Virus record (IMG/VR): IMGVR_UViG_3300032046_000183
Location: 1 to 26,459 of that record
Source of the DNA: a virus
Strand: one strand, 5' to 3'
DNA length: 26,459 nt
Below the pieces are notes generated by a model that was given only the letters and a program-made list of their open reading frames with translations, was not told where the DNA came from and did not search any database. A program made the position numbers and the translations under genes. Each line of letters opens with the position of its first letter. Within the stretch, counting starts at the first letter, position 1. This document shows positions 8,162-15,700 of this stretch, piece by piece.

Positions 8162-9178
8162 TTATCTTTTACCCTTAGATTTAGCCTTTGCAACAGCCGA
8201 TTTTTCAGCTTCATTCTTCTTTGTAATCTCTTCGCTAAGCCTATTTATGAACCAGCGCCTTTCGCCAACTGGCATTCTTTTGGCACCTTCCTCAGAAATA
8301 CCCTTACTATAATGAGCTAAAAGAAATATTTCTTCTAATACATTATTCATAAAAGAAGCAGGTAATTTTAAGAAATCAGCGCCATTACTACCAAAATTAA
8401 TATTGGAGCTTTTCTCGCAAAAAGAACATTCATATATGATATTGGTATCAATTCCTGGAAGATTATCAAATACCGTTTTTCTTATTTCTCTGGATTCTGT
8501 TATTTTTAAAATAGATAGCATTTTTACAATTCTATCTCTATCTCTCTCTCCTTCAAATTCTGCTATATAAAACCCAGTTGTTTCAACTTGTTTTCTTTTT
8601 GTTTTTTGAAAATCAATTTCTTCGAAATAACTTCTTGGTTTTATTTTTATTTTTTTATTAATTTTTTCAATTAAAATTTCTATTTCTCCATTTTCATCTG
8701 GATTCAAATTTATATCTTTTGATTTAAAATTTGAAATCATTATTGTATGCTTATCTTTTTTGCCACAATGAGGGCAGTCAATATCAACTTCAATATTATT
8801 TCCATAAGAATAAGCTCTCAAAAACATTGATATGGCTTGTACGTCACAAGAAAGAATTTCCTTAACATTAAAATCATTGTTAATTATAATTTTTTCTAAA
8901 ACTATAGGCATAGCTATGTTAGCCTCATGCATCATTTCGTTGGTTAGTATATTTTCCTCGAAATATGTAAGGTACCCAATAAGAAGAAATTCATTTTTGT
9001 CTTTATAAAAAAGGCCTTTTGAGGGTAAATTTAGCATCCCAAAAGGTCTTTCTTCATTTTTTTTACCTGCCAATCTTTGTTCAAAATCAGCATGCTCTTT
9101 AAAATTTTTTTTAAACTTTTCAAACTCTTCTCTTAACTTGGATAATTCTTCTAATATAGTAGAATCATGATTTTCCAT
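8162..9178 (-). CDS. T4 gp26/gp51-like baseplate hub protein/chaperone, paralogue A
   Basis: 338 residues. An N-terminal coiled coil (8-35) is followed by the motif LPSKGLFY (51-58), which is typical of the T4 baseplate hub family (gp26, gp51). Two CxxC pairs, CPHC (135-138) and CSFC (251-254), can form a zinc site. The C-terminal helical part (LEEIFLLAHYSKG... MPVGERRWFINRL) is also characteristic of this family, and a Lys/Ala-rich tail ends the protein. In T4 such proteins help assemble the central baseplate hub on which tube and tape measure are built. It starts 3 nt after the paralogous upstream gene (stop 9182), so the two are co-translated. T4 gp26 is shorter (about 208 aa); the extra length is the coiled coil, the zinc modules and the tail. 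Whether it stays in the virion or acts as a chaperone is unknown. Confidence 0.8.
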   Translation of the reverse strand: MENHDSTILEELSKLREEFEKFKKNFKEHADFEQRLAGKKNEERPFGMLNLPSKGLFYKDKNEFLLIGYLTYFEENILTNEMMHEANIAMPIVLEKIIINNDFNVKEILSCDVQAISMFLRAYSYGNNIEVDIDCPHCGKKDKHTIMISNFKSKDINLNPDENGEIEILIEKINKKIKIKPRSYFEEIDFQKTKRKQVETTGFYIAEFEGERDRDRIVKMLSILKITESREIRKTVFDNLPGIDTNIIYECSFCEKSSNINFGSNGADFLKLPASFMNNVLEEIFLLAHYSKGISEEGAKRMPVGERRWFINRLSEEITKKNEAEKSAVAKAKSKGKR

Positions 9179-9181
9179 TTA

Positions 9182-10021
9182 TTAGTCAACGTCTGGATAG
9201 AATAATTTAGAATTAATAGGAACATTTTTAGTTTCTGTATGATTACAATAAGGGCACTCAAATTCATAATCAAGGTCAATACCTGGTTCAATAACTCTAT
9301 TATATTCTCTAAAAAATAAAGAATCTTTTGTCGGCATTGCATTTATAAATTTAGAAATATAAGTCTTATCTTTATTTCCATTTACTTCCATAATCTGAAG
9401 CAAATATCTTTCTGTAATAAGTCTTGATACTTTCGTTCCTCCTGGTTTTTTTTGACCATTTTCAATTAATTTTGTAAGTCTTTTTTCATCAGAACCTCTT
9501 AGTAATCTGAATTTAATATTCATTTTTGTAACAGGTAACTCCAATTCATAAAGACCGTCTTCTCCTGGCATAACCTCAAGCATACGTGGCTTTAATTTAT
9601 TTAAATCAACTGTTGGGTCATAATCTTGTTTACAAGAACCACAAGATATATTTCCAGGTTTATAAAATTCTCCAAATCCAGTTTTTCTTATTTCAATAAG
9701 CAATAAATTTCTGTCTCCAGAAACCATATCTTCTGGCCTAAGGTCTTTGTCTAAGATTGCACTTTCTAATAAAACATCCAATACTTTACCGCTTCTAATA
9801 AGGTCGGTAGAAAATAAGATATTATCTTCCTCTGCAGTAAGGTATTTAATTTTTACAGTAGATTTTCCATTTGCATAAAATGCGCCACGAGAAGGAAGTT
9901 CAATCTCTTCTGTTGGTACTTTAAATTCATCATCACCCATTGGGGCTCCTGCAAATGGAGGGTTATTGTTATTGCCACCATTGTTGGCACCGCCAATACT
10001 TATTCTTTCATTATCACTCAT
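9182..10021 (-). CDS. T4 gp26/gp51-like baseplate hub protein/chaperone, paralogue B
   Basis: 279 residues. A disordered Gly/Asn-rich N-terminus (8-30) is followed by LPSRGAFY (42-49), the counterpart of LPSKGLFY in the next gene. Then come YLTAEEDNILF (60-70) and two CxxC pairs, CGSC (127-130) and CPYC (256-259). Order and spacing of these elements match the downstream gene, so the two are tandem paralogues, but this copy ends shortly after the second CxxC and lacks the C-terminal MPVGERRWF region. Likely role: baseplate hub assembly, perhaps as a hetero-oligomer with paralogue A. It is the first gene of the hub unit and has a promoter-like motif upstream. Start at 10021 is the only Met before the LPSRG motif that keeps the whole disordered tail. 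Confidence 0.8.
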   Translation of the reverse strand: MSDNERISIGGANNGGNNNNPPFAGAPMGDDEFKVPTEEIELPSRGAFYANGKSTVKIKYLTAEEDNILFSTDLIRSGKVLDVLLESAILDKDLRPEDMVSGDRNLLLIEIRKTGFGEFYKPGNISCGSCKQDYDPTVDLNKLKPRMLEVMPGEDGLYELELPVTKMNIKFRLLRGSDEKRLTKLIENGQKKPGGTKVSRLITERYLLQIMEVNGNKDKTYISKFINAMPTKDSLFFREYNRVIEPGIDLDYEFECPYCNHTETKNVPINSKLFYPDVD

Positions 10022-10043
10022 AATTATCTTTTTTAAGGTTTTA

Positions 10044-10063
10044 GATAAATATAATAGATAAAT
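10044..10063 (-). promoter_or_regulatory. TATTTATC motif, duplicated, before the hub genes
   Basis: Minus-strand TATTTATC (10044-10051) lies 22 nt before the ATG at 10021. A second ATTTATCT copy sits 12 nt further upstream (10056-10063). It is a one-mismatch version of the recurrent TATTTATA element. Confidence 0.4.
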
Positions 10064-10087
10064 TTTTTAAAATAAATGGATTTTTAA

Positions 10088-10558
10088 TTAAATTGCAGAT
10101 GGCAATGATGGCAAAGAGCTTGTAGAAGCAGTTTTCTCTCCTTTTCCTGACAATTCAGCCTGCTTTTCTATATCAATAGCTTTTTTATCTAAGTCTCGTT
10201 TAGCTATTTGCATAGCATTTTGAGCATCTTCAAGGTCTTTAATTTGCTTTTCTTTAGATTGATTTAACTGTGCTTTTAATGGTAATGACCTTTCGAGACC
10301 CTTTTTCTCAGCATTGTCAACATCTCCAATTTTAGGGCTCAAAGCGTTTTTTTTCTGACTATCTTGTTTGAATATTTCTTTATCATTTTTTAAGCTTGTC
10401 TTTTGCGTGTCAATTATTTTACTCATATTTTCAACATCTTTTTGAATCATCGCTCCAATATCTGTAATAGTTCCACCAATAGCATTATCGGCTCCTGTAG
10501 CATCTTCTTCTTGAAAAACTCTGCTAATTTGCTCTCTTATAATTTTTCTTAAATTCAT
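10088..10558 (-). CDS. Coiled-coil protein of unknown function
   Basis: 156 residues. A short amphipathic basic N-terminal helix, MNLRKIIREQISRVFQEE, is followed by a Gly/Ala-rich bend, then long charged helices (about 45-65 and 90-135, rich in Lys, Asp and Gln) and a Ser/Pro tail (SSLPSLPS). N-terminal peptides of this L-R-K-I-I-R-E type occur in several phage structural proteins, which is a weak hint of a head or tail assembly role. It follows the Vsr-like endonuclease gene by 2 nt and probably shares its transcript. No domain is recognised; scaffold or tail-assembly factor is a guess. Confidence 0.65.
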   Translation of the reverse strand: MNLRKIIREQISRVFQEEDATGADNAIGGTITDIGAMIQKDVENMSKIIDTQKTSLKNDKEIFKQDSQKKNALSPKIGDVDNAEKKGLERSLPLKAQLNQSKEKQIKDLEDAQNAMQIAKRDLDKKAIDIEKQAELSGKGEKTASTSSLPSLPSAI

Positions 10559-10560
10559 TT

Positions 10561-10998
10561 TTATGATTTTAATATTTTTTTAAACCTTGCTTTAACTGTT
10601 TTATAATCTTCTTTTAAATCTGATTCCCAAACTCTCTCTATGCCAAATCCCATACCAATAGCTAAAGAGTCTTTAAAAGCATCGTTTCTTATATTCTTCT
10701 TTTGCATATTATTTAAGACATCAAACTTCTCTGGATTTCCATGAAAATAACATCCATCAACTTCAACAAGTAAATTCAAATGAGGTATATAAAAATCAAA
10801 AATTTTATTTCCAACTATTTTTTGAACTTCGAATTCTACACTCAGTTCTTTTAGCATTTTTTTAAATTCTCTCTCAGGCCAAGTCATTTTTGTCGACATT
10901 TTTGCCGCATTCCTCTTAAGATGAGTTTTTATGCCAAGAGGATTCCTAGCCTTTTTTTTAATTTTTGCAATCATCTTTCTTGCCCTATTTGATGCCAT
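10561..10998 (-). CDS. Vsr-like / DUF559-type PD-(D/E)XK endonuclease, possible EDxHD homing enzyme
   Basis: 145 residues. A very basic N-terminus (1-36) is followed by a compact nuclease core: TWPEREF (39-45), IFDFYIP (66-72), LLVEVDGCYFHG (76-87) and RNDAFKD (104-110), then GFGIERVWESDL. This order of E, D, E-x-D-G and H-G matches the very-short-patch-repair (Vsr) / DUF559 fold. The set E42 or E44, D68, H86 and D106 would fit the EDxHD class of phage homing endonucleases. It is either a free-standing homing nuclease or a DNA repair/nicking enzyme. Its site among structural genes without other repair genes favours the mobile-nuclease reading, which is inference. It has a TATTTATA motif 13 nt upstream and is divergent from the plus-strand pair at 11065. 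Confidence 0.8.
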   Translation of the reverse strand: MASNRARKMIAKIKKKARNPLGIKTHLKRNAAKMSTKMTWPEREFKKMLKELSVEFEVQKIVGNKIFDFYIPHLNLLVEVDGCYFHGNPEKFDVLNNMQKKNIRNDAFKDSLAIGMGFGIERVWESDLKEDYKTVKARFKKILKS

Positions 10999-11011
10999 TT
11001 ATTAACTTTAT

Positions 11012-11019
11012 TATAAATA
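11012..11019 (-). promoter_or_regulatory. TATTTATA motif before the Vsr-like gene
   Basis: Minus-strand TATTTATA, 13 nt before the ATG at 10998, in the 66-bp divergent intergenic region. Confidence 0.5.
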
Positions 11020-11044
11020 ATCAAAAAAAGCACAAAAACCTGTA

Positions 11045-11052
11045 TATTTATA
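11045..11052 (+). promoter_or_regulatory. TATTTATA motif before the plus-strand operon
   Basis: Plus-strand TATTTATA, 12 nt before the ATG at 11065. It is the one case where the downstream genes are on the plus strand, and the motif has turned with them; this shows it is oriented relative to genes. Confidence 0.55.
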
Positions 11053-11064
11053 ACAAAAAAAGAG

Positions 11065-11283
11065 ATGGCAAAAAGTAAAAAAACAGCAGGAGGCCCTAAA
11101 AAAGCTACATCTATATCTGATAAAAAACCTGCAAAAAAAACTCAACCGAAACTAAATGAAATAAAAGTTAAAACTATCTCTAAAAAAATCACAGAAATTA
11201 ATAACAATTTCGAATGCCTAATAAATGAATGCAGAGTTGCTCTAACTCATTTAATGACTAAATCTACAAGCGTAACCAACTAA
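11065..11283 (+). CDS. Small Lys-rich protein, unknown
   Basis: 72 residues. The first 35 are Lys/Ala/Thr-rich and probably disordered, much like nucleic-acid-binding tails. The rest is a predicted helix (KTISKKITEINNNFECLIN) with two cysteines, C50 and C56. It is the first gene of a two-gene plus-strand unit; its stop is followed after one base by the ATG of the next gene. The promoter-like motif upstream and the tight coupling support a real gene. Function unknown; DNA or membrane association would both fit the charge. Confidence 0.65.
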   Translation: MAKSKKTAGGPKKATSISDKKPAKKTQPKLNEIKVKTISKKITEINNNFECLINECRVALTHLMTKSTSVTN

Positions 11284-11284
11284 A

Positions 11285-11680
11285 ATGGCAGAAAAAAATA
11301 CAGATAGAGTGCTCGACCTTATATTAAACCAACTAGAAAAACTTAACAACAATCAAGAAAGGCTTTCTGAAGAAATACAGAAAACAAATGTTGAGTTAAC
11401 AAAAATTTCTGGCCTTAAACATGCTATTTCTGATTTTAAAGAATGGAAAGATGGTATTGACAAAGCAGTTAATGCTGATGACCTTATAAAAATAAAAGAA
11501 TTTTATACAAAACACCAAGATGTTGATGATAATATCACAGACCTTTTTTTAATCACAACTGAATTGAGAAATGAAATTGATGATTATAAAAAATTCAAAA
11601 CAAAAACAATGACAATAATTGCTGTAATTTCTTTTTTGTTTGCAACGGCAATGACAATTCTTGGTATAGTTGTTAAGTAA
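11285..11680 (+). CDS. Tail-anchored coiled-coil membrane protein, unknown
   Basis: 131 residues. Helical heptad-like segments (7-40, 80-108) end in a single C-terminal membrane helix (about 111-129, TMTIIAVISFLFATAMTILGIVV) with KTK just before it, so the bulk should face the cytoplasm. The layout resembles XhlA-type phage membrane proteins and some holin or antiholin partners, but it is longer and I saw no specific motif. The gene is on the opposite strand from nearly all others and its last 8 bp overlap the end of RNase HI, so the two transcripts converge. A role in lysis timing or membrane tethering of a phage complex is possible and unproven. Confidence 0.7.
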   Translation: MAEKNTDRVLDLILNQLEKLNNNQERLSEEIQKTNVELTKISGLKHAISDFKEWKDGIDKAVNADDLIKIKEFYTKHQDVDDNITDLFLITTELRNEIDDYKKFKTKTMTIIAVISFLFATAMTILGIVVK

Positions 11681-12116
11681 TTGGCTTTTTAGCCATTTCA
11701 TCTACCTGAACAGCAAACTCATTTGACCTTCTTTTTATTTTAATGAATGATGCATTATATTTTTTTTGAAAATATATTAAAGCTTCCCATAGTTCTTTAT
11801 TTAGAACTGGTTTTTTGGCTGAGCTAACCCATCCATTTTTAAGCCATCCAGAAATCCAATCTTCCACAAATCCATTAACCATATAAGCACTATCTGAAAT
11901 TATTGAAACATTTATATCTTGGAAAAACTCAAGCTTATCCAACTCCTCAAAACCTTTTATAGCGGCAAGCATTTCGCATTTATTATTTGTTGTTTCTATT
12001 TCTGAACCACTTTTTTTTAATTTTATATTTCCGTCTTCTAACATTATAAATGACCAACCTCCAGGTCCAGGATTTCCGCTACATGCACCATCGGTGTAAA
12101 TTTCTATATTAATCAT
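11673..12116 (-). CDS. rnhA: Ribonuclease HI
   Basis: 147 residues, normal length for RNase HI. It cleaves the RNA strand of RNA-DNA hybrids, in phages mainly to remove lagging-strand primers. Acidic residues are in the expected places: D9 in YTDGACSGNPGPGGW, E48 in TTNNKCEMLAAI, D75 in ISDSAYMVNG and D139 in VDEMAKK. The loop that normally carries the catalytic-cycle histidine (GHxGHxxNE in bacterial enzymes) reads KRRSNEFAVQVDE here, so that histidine is missing. It starts 2 nt after the HNH gene and lies in the replication block downstream of dnaE, a plausible partner for a primer-dependent replicase. Its last 8 bp overlap the convergent plus-strand gene. Confidence 0.94.
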   Translation of the reverse strand: MINIEIYTDGACSGNPGPGGWSFIMLEDGNIKLKKSGSEIETTNNKCEMLAAIKGFEELDKLEFFQDINVSIISDSAYMVNGFVEDWISGWLKNGWVSSAKKPVLNKELWEALIYFQKKYNASFIKIKRRSNEFAVQVDEMAKKPIT

Positions 12117-12118
12117 TT

Positions 12119-12529
12119 TTAAAAATTAGAAGGTATATATTCATTATTTAAACTTCCATCATCATTTATTTTACAATGAATTATTTTATGACAATTACCG
12201 CATAGTAAAATACATTTGTTTAACTCTCTCAATAAATTATTCCAAGATTTCTTTCTCATTTGACCCCAATTCATTTCTTTAGTTTTAGGCACTAAATGGT
12301 GAAAGTCATAACATGAAAAGTGTCCTACAAAATCACACCTCTTACATTTACCACCTAAATATTCAATAGCTTTTTTCTTTAAAATTCTATTTCTTTCTAT
12401 ATCGTATTTAGTCCCGCACTCTCTACATGGCCCATTTCTTTCAAAATATGTTTTACAATATTCATTTTTTTTTTTTATTTTTTTACAAACATAACAATGT
12501 TTTTCAGTTTCAATTTTTTCTTCTGGCAT
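12119..12529 (-). CDS. HNH endonuclease with N-terminal zinc finger
   Basis: 136 residues. An N-terminal treble-clef-like finger uses CYVC (12-15) and CREC (35-38). The HNH core follows: CKRC (62-65), YDFHHLVPKT (74-83) and CILLCGNCHKIIH (106-118), giving HH, N and H catalytic positions and a structural zinc from C62, C65, C110 and C113. This two-module form is common among free-standing phage HNH genes, which are usually homing enzymes. It is wedged between the 66-aa gene and RNase HI in a block otherwise devoted to replication, as expected for a mobile gene. A 12-base A-run in codons for KKIKKKN (12465-12476) keeps the frame but is slippage-prone. Confidence 0.9.
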   Translation of the reverse strand: MPEEKIETEKHCYVCKKIKKKNEYCKTYFERNGPCRECGTKYDIERNRILKKKAIEYLGGKCKRCDFVGHFSCYDFHHLVPKTKEMNWGQMRKKSWNNLLRELNKCILLCGNCHKIIHCKINDDGSLNNEYIPSNF

Positions 12530-12534
12530 AATAT

Positions 12535-12735
12535 CTATTTAAACAATTCAACAATCTTAGTTTTTATTTCACTATAACTACATTGAATTTTTTCATTTGT
12601 GCCAACTATAAACTTCATTGACCAATCTAATCCAATTGAATTTTCGCTTGGCAAATATAATCCAATTCTTCCAACTCCATCCACATTTATCCAATTATCA
12701 TATATCCAAATATCTTTTTCTGTAACCTTTCTCAT
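12535..12735 (-). CDS. Small protein coupled to dnaE, unknown
   Basis: 66 residues, MRKVTEKDIWIYDNWINVDG then a short beta-rich segment and the C-terminal helix SEIKTKIVELFK. Its ATG overlaps the TGA stop of dnaE (ATGA), so translation is probably coupled to the polymerase. No family recognised. Partner protein of the polymerase or an unrelated filler gene are both possible. Confidence 0.6.
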   Translation of the reverse strand: MRKVTEKDIWIYDNWINVDGVGRIGLYLPSENSIGLDWSMKFIVGTNEKIQCSYSEIKTKIVELFK

Positions 12736-15700
12736 AAATCCAATTTTTTAAATTGTGCACCTCTTTTAAAATTGACGAAACCTCCTTGGTTTTTTTCAAA
12801 CCTAGATAAATATACTTTACCAACTTCAAGTTCTGGTCTTATTTTATCTGCCATAGGAGAGAAAACTCTTAAATTTGTACTGCCTATTCCGTCACCAACT
12901 TTAAGTGTCAAATATTTTGTTCCAGTCTTGGCTGTTGATTCTTTTATATCTTCTAAAATAAAGAAATACCAATCATCATCTTCAAAATTAACAATATTTT
13001 CAATAGGAGCAGTTCTCTTTGACATCTTATTAACATCAGCTCTAATACTTGACATTCTCTGTATTTTTTCAAGGTCAAAATTACAAACTTCCATGAATCC
13101 AGATTTCTTTTCTTCTAAAGATGTTTTTGGAAATTCACTTGTATCAATTTTTAAATCAAATTCTTCTCCTCCCATATCAAACATCATTATTTGATTTGGT
13201 ATCACTTTTTTCTTCTTCTTTGACTTTAAGTGATTAAGGTAAGACCTAGATTCTGACCAACTATCAAATACTCCAGCTTTGACACAAGATTCAAAAGCTG
13301 TTTTATTAAACTTAGAAAATGGTAGTTCAAAAAACTCTGCCATTGTAATTGTTTCTAAAGTTTTGCTATTTCCAGTTGAGTCTTTCTTTTTGTCAACTAA
13401 TGAAATTAATTCAGCATAAGCAATATCTCCCAATCCATTTATTCCAGAGAAACCCATTGAAATTTCTTTATCTCCAGTCATTGTCCATGCTTTACCAGAC
13501 TTAAGAGATGGCGGTAATATTTTGATGCCTCTCGACATGGCTGCAGCAATAGATGCAGCTAACCACTCTTGCACTTTTTCTTTTTTACCACTATCTTTTG
13601 GATGATTAAGAAGTGCCGTATAAAATTCAGTAGGATAATAATGTTTTAAAAATAATGTACGCATTGCTAAATAAGCATAACATACAGCATGACTTCTATT
13701 AAATGAATAACCTAAATATTTAATTACCCAATCCTTAATAACATCTACTTCATTTGCATTATAACCATTTTTTACGGCACCATCAATAAATTTGTTCCAA
13801 TATTTATCAAATTCTTTATAGTTATCATCTTCTTTTTTATTTAAAGATTCTCCCTTACCTTTTTTCATGATAGCTGAACTTGCCTTGTCCATATATCTTC
13901 TAAGCATATCCCCTTCCCCCTTGCTCATTCCGCCAATTTCGTGAGCAATAAACATTAATTGTTCCTGGAAAATTAATACTCCATTAGTTTTAGATAAAAT
14001 TGGCTTAAGAGCTGGGTGAATATATGAAATCTTATCTGCATTAAATTTATTATGTATATACTCCTCATGAGCTTTAATACCCATTGGTCCTGGTCGATAT
14101 AAAGCGTTTGCGGCAACAACTTCTTCAAAATTTTCTGTGCTCATTCCACGAATAAGCGCATTCATACCAGCACTTTCAAATTGGAATATACCATGATTCA
14201 TTCCTAATCTAAGTTCAAAATATAAATTCTTATCATTAAGGTCAACATTTTTTATTTTCTCAGAAATATCAATTCCTTTTTTTTCTTTTACAAGAGCAAT
14301 AGCATCTTTAATTACATTTAAAGTTTCAAGCTTTAATCTATCAAGTTTTAAAATTTGAAGTTCCGATAAATCTTTACCTGACTTATCAGCTTCTTGAAAT
14401 GCTGTTACAATACTTTTTTGTTTAGGAATTATATTTGTTGGCAAATATTCCCAACAAGGCCCAGGTGTAATTACTATACCAGCCGCATGCTGTCCTATAC
14501 CACGTATTTGTCCTTGAAATTTTAATGTCTCTTCAAGAATTATTTTATGTGTTGGATTTGTAAGCCAACTTCTAACTTTATCAGTACACGCTTGGTCTTT
14601 AGGCCAATTATTAAACCAATCCCTAAGAGAAAACTCAACCTTATCAAAGTTTGGCATTTCTTTAGTAACAGCATCTACATCAGAATCGAATCCAGTATAT
14701 TCTTCTCCATAGTGAGCTCTAACAACATCCTTTATAGTATTTCTCTCACTAAATGTAGAGAATGTTGATACGCTTAATACTCTTTCTTTACCATATTTCT
14801 GATGCAAGAAATCATCAGTTATATGGTCAGTGCCAGTCTCAAAATCCACGTCAATATCTGGCATTGATTTGCGTGTTGGGTTCATGAACCTCTCAAAATA
14901 AAGGTCAAATCTTATAGGGTCAATATCAGTTATTTCAAGACACCAAGATAATAAACAACCTGCAGCACTACCTCTACCAGGGCCTATCGTATGCCCTTTA
15001 CTTCTGTAGTCACGTATCAATTCCCAGTATACAAGAAAATAATCAAGAGCGTTTTTATCTTCAATTACATCTAACTCAAACTTTAATCTATCAAAATATT
15101 CCTGTTCTTTTTCAGGAGTCATTTCAACTATTTTATTTTCTTTATATTCTTTTATTTTTTGTCTTAATTTACCAATAGCAAGTTTTGTTATAATTTCTTT
15201 TGTGCTTTCTGTTTTAAAATAACTTATAACTTCTGGAGTAGCTTCATATTTTGGAAATTTTTCTGTCTTTAAATCAAAATCGAAACTACATCTCTCTACA
15301 ACTTTTAAAGTGTTTTCGAGACATTTATCAACAAACTTTTCTGGATAATTAAATCCAAAATCTTTATTAAATTTATGAAAATCATCTGCATTTGCATAGT
15401 ACAAATTTCTTGTTTCTAATTTAAATGCTTCTCCTAATTTTTTCTTTTGATTTATTGCAATTAAAGTATCTTGTAATTGTCCTTCTCCAGGAAATGCATA
15501 ATGGACATCATTAGTTAATATTGGCATCAAATTATACTTGCTGGCCATCTTTATTAACCAAGTATTGTAAATTTTTTGCCCATCAAATTCATTAAACTGC
15601 AATTCTACAGCCAAGTCCTCCCCAAACTCTTTTATGAGCATTACTAAATATTCTTCAGCTTCTGATACTTTTCCTTCACGAACAAGCTTCGACATATGAC

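Noticed and set aside
10022-10087. Terminator after the coiled-coil gene
   Set aside because: AT-rich direct repeats are present, but I found no stable GC-containing stem followed by a U-run.
12465-12476. Programmed slippage at the 12-base A-run in the HNH gene
   Set aside because: The zero frame is intact and encodes a full HNH domain; no useful alternative product was seen.
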